A stretch of DNA of 8,168 nucleotides from Candidatus Dormiibacterota bacterium (GTDB lineage: Bacteria > Chloroflexota > Dormibacteria > UBA8260 > Bog-877), in contig PLTL01000147.1 of the NCBI GenBank assembly GCA_003164475.1, positions 1 through 8,168 of the forward strand, read 5' to 3'. This document shows positions 6,594 to 8,168 of the stretch, piece after piece (positions within the stretch are counted from its first letter, which is position 1; each line of letters opens with the position of its first letter). Made by a program: the position numbers and the translations under genes. Below the pieces are notes generated by a model. That model did no database searches and was not told where the DNA came from. It was given only the letters and a program-made list of their open reading frames with translations.

Positions 6594-7021
6594 CTAGGAA
6601 CCGAGTTTCGAGACCAGCTCGCATTGGTTGCCACTGAAGACACTCAAATGGCTTTCCGGCAGCTCCGCAATTGACTGGAGCAGAGCGGCATAGGTGTTAC
6701 CGTACTGGTATATCGCTAGCTGCTGGTCACTGGCTGTGGAAGCATGGCAAGCAATGTACTCCCTGGACTCCCAGTAGTCCCTCCGATACTGGGCCATGTA
6801 CACCTCACTTGCGTCGCCGGCGAGCGCGCCGCCCAAGACCCCGATCAGAGTGAATGCTGTTATGGCGTAGATCACGGGTGCGCATGTCTTCTTCCACTTC
6901 GCGCGAATGCCAGAGGCCGATTGGCGGCGTACGTCAGAAGCCATTTGTGCAAAGACCAGATACAAGCCGATGGCCGTCGGGGCTGTGATCAATGCATACC
7001 GAGAGACTGCACTCTCCGCTA
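6594..7021 (-). pseudogene. truncated copy of the membrane protein at 7165-8168, C-terminal part only
   Basis: Read on the minus strand, this frame encodes SRYALITAPTAIGLYL, a second hydrophobic segment (PVIYAITAFTLIGVLGGAL), then a hydrophilic tail with YIACHASTASDQQLAIYQYG and HLSVFSGNQCELV, ending at a TAG (6594-6596). The same elements occur in the same order at the C-terminus of the neighbour: SRYVVTTAPTIIGLYL, a hydrophobic segment, YYACHASSAGDAQLQLFQYG and HLSVFSGTTCATL. Both tails keep one Cys in CHAS and one near the end. Similarity stops at about 7021; further upstream the frame stays open only to a TAG at 7062-7064 and does not look like the family. There is no good start codon or ribosome site; the TTG at 6990-6992 is inside the conserved segment. 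It is best read as a partial duplicate that lost its N-terminal part. Expression as a small membrane protein is possible but unsupported. Confidence 0.7.
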
Positions 7022-7164
7022 GCCGGTGTTGGCTGCAAGTGCGTGGAGAACGCCTCGCAGTCTAGCGTCCTGCCTACAGTGCAGCCAAGTCGCCCAGAAC
7101 TGATGAGGTGCAGTGCGGTATCGTGGCAAAGCCCTTCCTCGGCTGTCGACTAGCTCGTCCCGAT
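7022..7164. other. spacer between the two paralogous membrane sequences
   Basis: These 143 bases separate the stop of the longer membrane gene from the breakpoint of the truncated copy. Open frames across it are shadows of the flanking sequences. No hairpin terminator or recognisable remnant was found, so it does not reveal how the copy was truncated. Confidence 0.45.
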
Positions 7165-8168
7165 TCACGGAGGTGGGGAGAGAGTCGCACAGGTGGTCCC
7201 ACTGAAGACAGACAAGTGCGCCTCGCGCAAATCGGCGATACTCGATTTCAGGAGGTCTGGCGGACCATACTGGAACAGCTGCAACTGCGCATCGCCAGCG
7301 GACGAGGCGTGGCACGCATAGTACTCGAGGGACGTGAAGTATCCGAGTCGCGCGCTGCCAAGATGATACTCATCGATGTCTGCGAACCCCGAGGCGGAGA
7401 GCATGGTCAATGCCGCAAGAAGAGCAACCCCGCCGAAGCCGACCCATCTCAAGCGCTCAGTCTGTGGCCGCTCACTGTCTGCGACGATGACGTACCCAGA
7501 CCCCTTGTGTCTTATGGGTTGGGTTGCAGAAGCACGAGCGTGCCGCGCGTGCGCGTCCAGTGAGACCCGGACGCAAAGGAGGTAGAGCCCAATGATGGTC
7601 GGAGCCGTGGTGACCACATACCGAGAGGAGGTGGCAGTGGCGAGCCCGTAGTCCGTTCGCGCAAGAGCCATGGAGAGGGCACCAATGAGTCCAAAGGCAA
7701 TGAGTCCGACATAGATGCGGTAGGGCTCTCGCCCGGGCGGCTTGGTTCGAAGGACAACGATTATCGCGGCTAGACAGAGGATGGTCTGAAGGATGCCGAA
7801 TGCCAAGGCGACGCCCAGGGCAGGCTGATTGTCGAGCATGCCGAGGATGCCGTTGCCAAGGGCCGCGATCGCAAACTCGATGACGAGACCCACGTGCTGG
7901 AGATCGTACTGGAGCGACGTGCTCGCTGTGCCCGGCAGGTAGATGGCGAAGAAGACCGCGGCGGCGAGGACAAGGCAGCTTCGCTCCACGATGCGCCCGC
8001 GAACCCAGGGGAAGAAGGACACAACGAGGCAGGCAGGCCATGACAGTAGGCCTGGCTCACCCAGCAATGATGCTATGAGGCAGCAGACGATGCCTCCCGC
8101 TAGCAGCATCTTCCTCCGTGAGGTTGCAGCCGCGAAGACAGCCGCGACTGACATAACTGCGATCAGAG
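7165..8168 (-). CDS. polytopic membrane protein of unknown function, 5' end outside the window
   Basis: The minus-strand frame is open through base 8168, so the Met at 8152-8154 may be internal and the N-terminus is probably missing. At least 330 residues are visible. About eight hydrophobic segments are seen, among them MLLAGGIVCCLIASLLG, LVLAAAVFFAIYL, ALAFGILQTILCLAAIIVVL, IYVGLIAFGLIGALSMAL and VGFGGVALLAALTML. A soluble C-terminal tail of about 75 residues follows, with YYACHASSAGDAQLQLFQ and LREAHLSVFSG. Tails of the form D-x2-L...LSVF close many uncharacterised, GT-C-like actinobacterial membrane proteins near glycan genes, so a role in surface glycan assembly is plausible but inferred. 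Two tail cysteines shared with the truncated copy downstream could form an extracytoplasmic disulfide. A polar stretch between the last two membrane segments (about 20 residues including DSERPQTERLR) is absent from that copy. The stop is TGA at 7165-7167. Confidence 0.75.
   Translation of the reverse strand, partial: LIAVMSVAAVFAAATSRRKMLLAGGIVCCLIASLLGEPGLLSWPACLVVSFFPWVRGRIVERSCLVLAAAVFFAIYLPGTASTSLQYDLQHVGLVIEFAIAALGNGILGMLDNQPALGVALAFGILQTILCLAAIIVVLRTKPPGREPYRIYVGLIAFGLIGALSMALARTDYGLATATSSRYVVTTAPTIIGLYLLCVRVSLDAHARHARASATQPIRHKGSGYVIVADSERPQTERLRWVGFGGVALLAALTMLSASGFADIDEYHLGSARLGYFTSLEYYACHASSAGDAQLQLFQYGPPDLLKSSIADLREAHLSVFSGTTCATLSPPP

Noticed and set aside
6386..6643. Minus-strand 85-codon frame over the IS21 end and spacer
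   Set aside because: It crosses the IS terminus and enters the truncated membrane gene in another frame; no family resemblance.
7019..7315. Minus-strand 98-codon frame over the spacer and the membrane gene tail
   Set aside because: It is out of frame with the conserved tail (CHAS, LSVFSG), which is clearly read in the other frame.
1..8168. CRISPR arrays, tRNAs, toxin-antitoxin or phage-defence genes
   Set aside because: No regularly spaced repeats, no tRNA-like T-loop outside coding sequence, and no such protein motifs were seen.

Overview
This window is high-GC DNA with actinobacterial-style codon use, probably from a free-living actinobacterium or relative. No marker gene allows a closer assignment. 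It holds part of a cell-surface glycan (exopolysaccharide or glycolipid) biosynthesis cluster, a graveyard of two fused insertion-sequence remnants, and a pair of related membrane-protein genes, one of them a truncated copy.

Left part, plus strand (1-5274): four genes in one direction. They are the C-terminal part of a GT4 glycosyltransferase (1-855), a polytopic membrane protein resembling GT-C glycosyltransferases (917-2764), a fusion of a degenerate methyltransferase domain with a dolichyl-phosphate-mannose-synthase-like GT2 domain (2908-4326), and a zinc-ribbon class I methyltransferase (4387-5274). Gaps of about 60 to 145 bases, no visible terminators and a shared theme suggest one transcription unit. 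In such a set GT4 and GT2 enzymes work at the cytoplasmic face, a GT-C protein would use a lipid-linked sugar on the outer face, and the methyltransferase would decorate a sugar or precursor. The substrates cannot be read from the sequence.

Middle (about 5303-6427): a composite of broken mobile elements. The 3' end of an ISL3-family element lies on the minus strand. It abuts the last few codons of an IS21-type istA and a complete but frameshifted istB on the plus strand, followed by the repeated terminal sequences of the IS21 right end. Neither element has a complete transposase, so neither can move on its own.

Right part, minus strand (6594-8168): two paralogous sequences encode the C-terminal end of a multi-spanning membrane protein with an extracytoplasmic tail. 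The one at 7165-8168 runs off the window. The other (6594 to about 7021) keeps only the last membrane segments and the tail and looks like a truncated duplicate. The tail resembles the C-terminus of uncharacterised actinobacterial membrane proteins found near glycan genes, so the flank probably continues the same surface-glycan region. I see no tRNA, rRNA, CRISPR array or defence system. The notable points are IS fusion, gene duplication with decay, and an unusual enzyme fusion, rather than a clearly new system.
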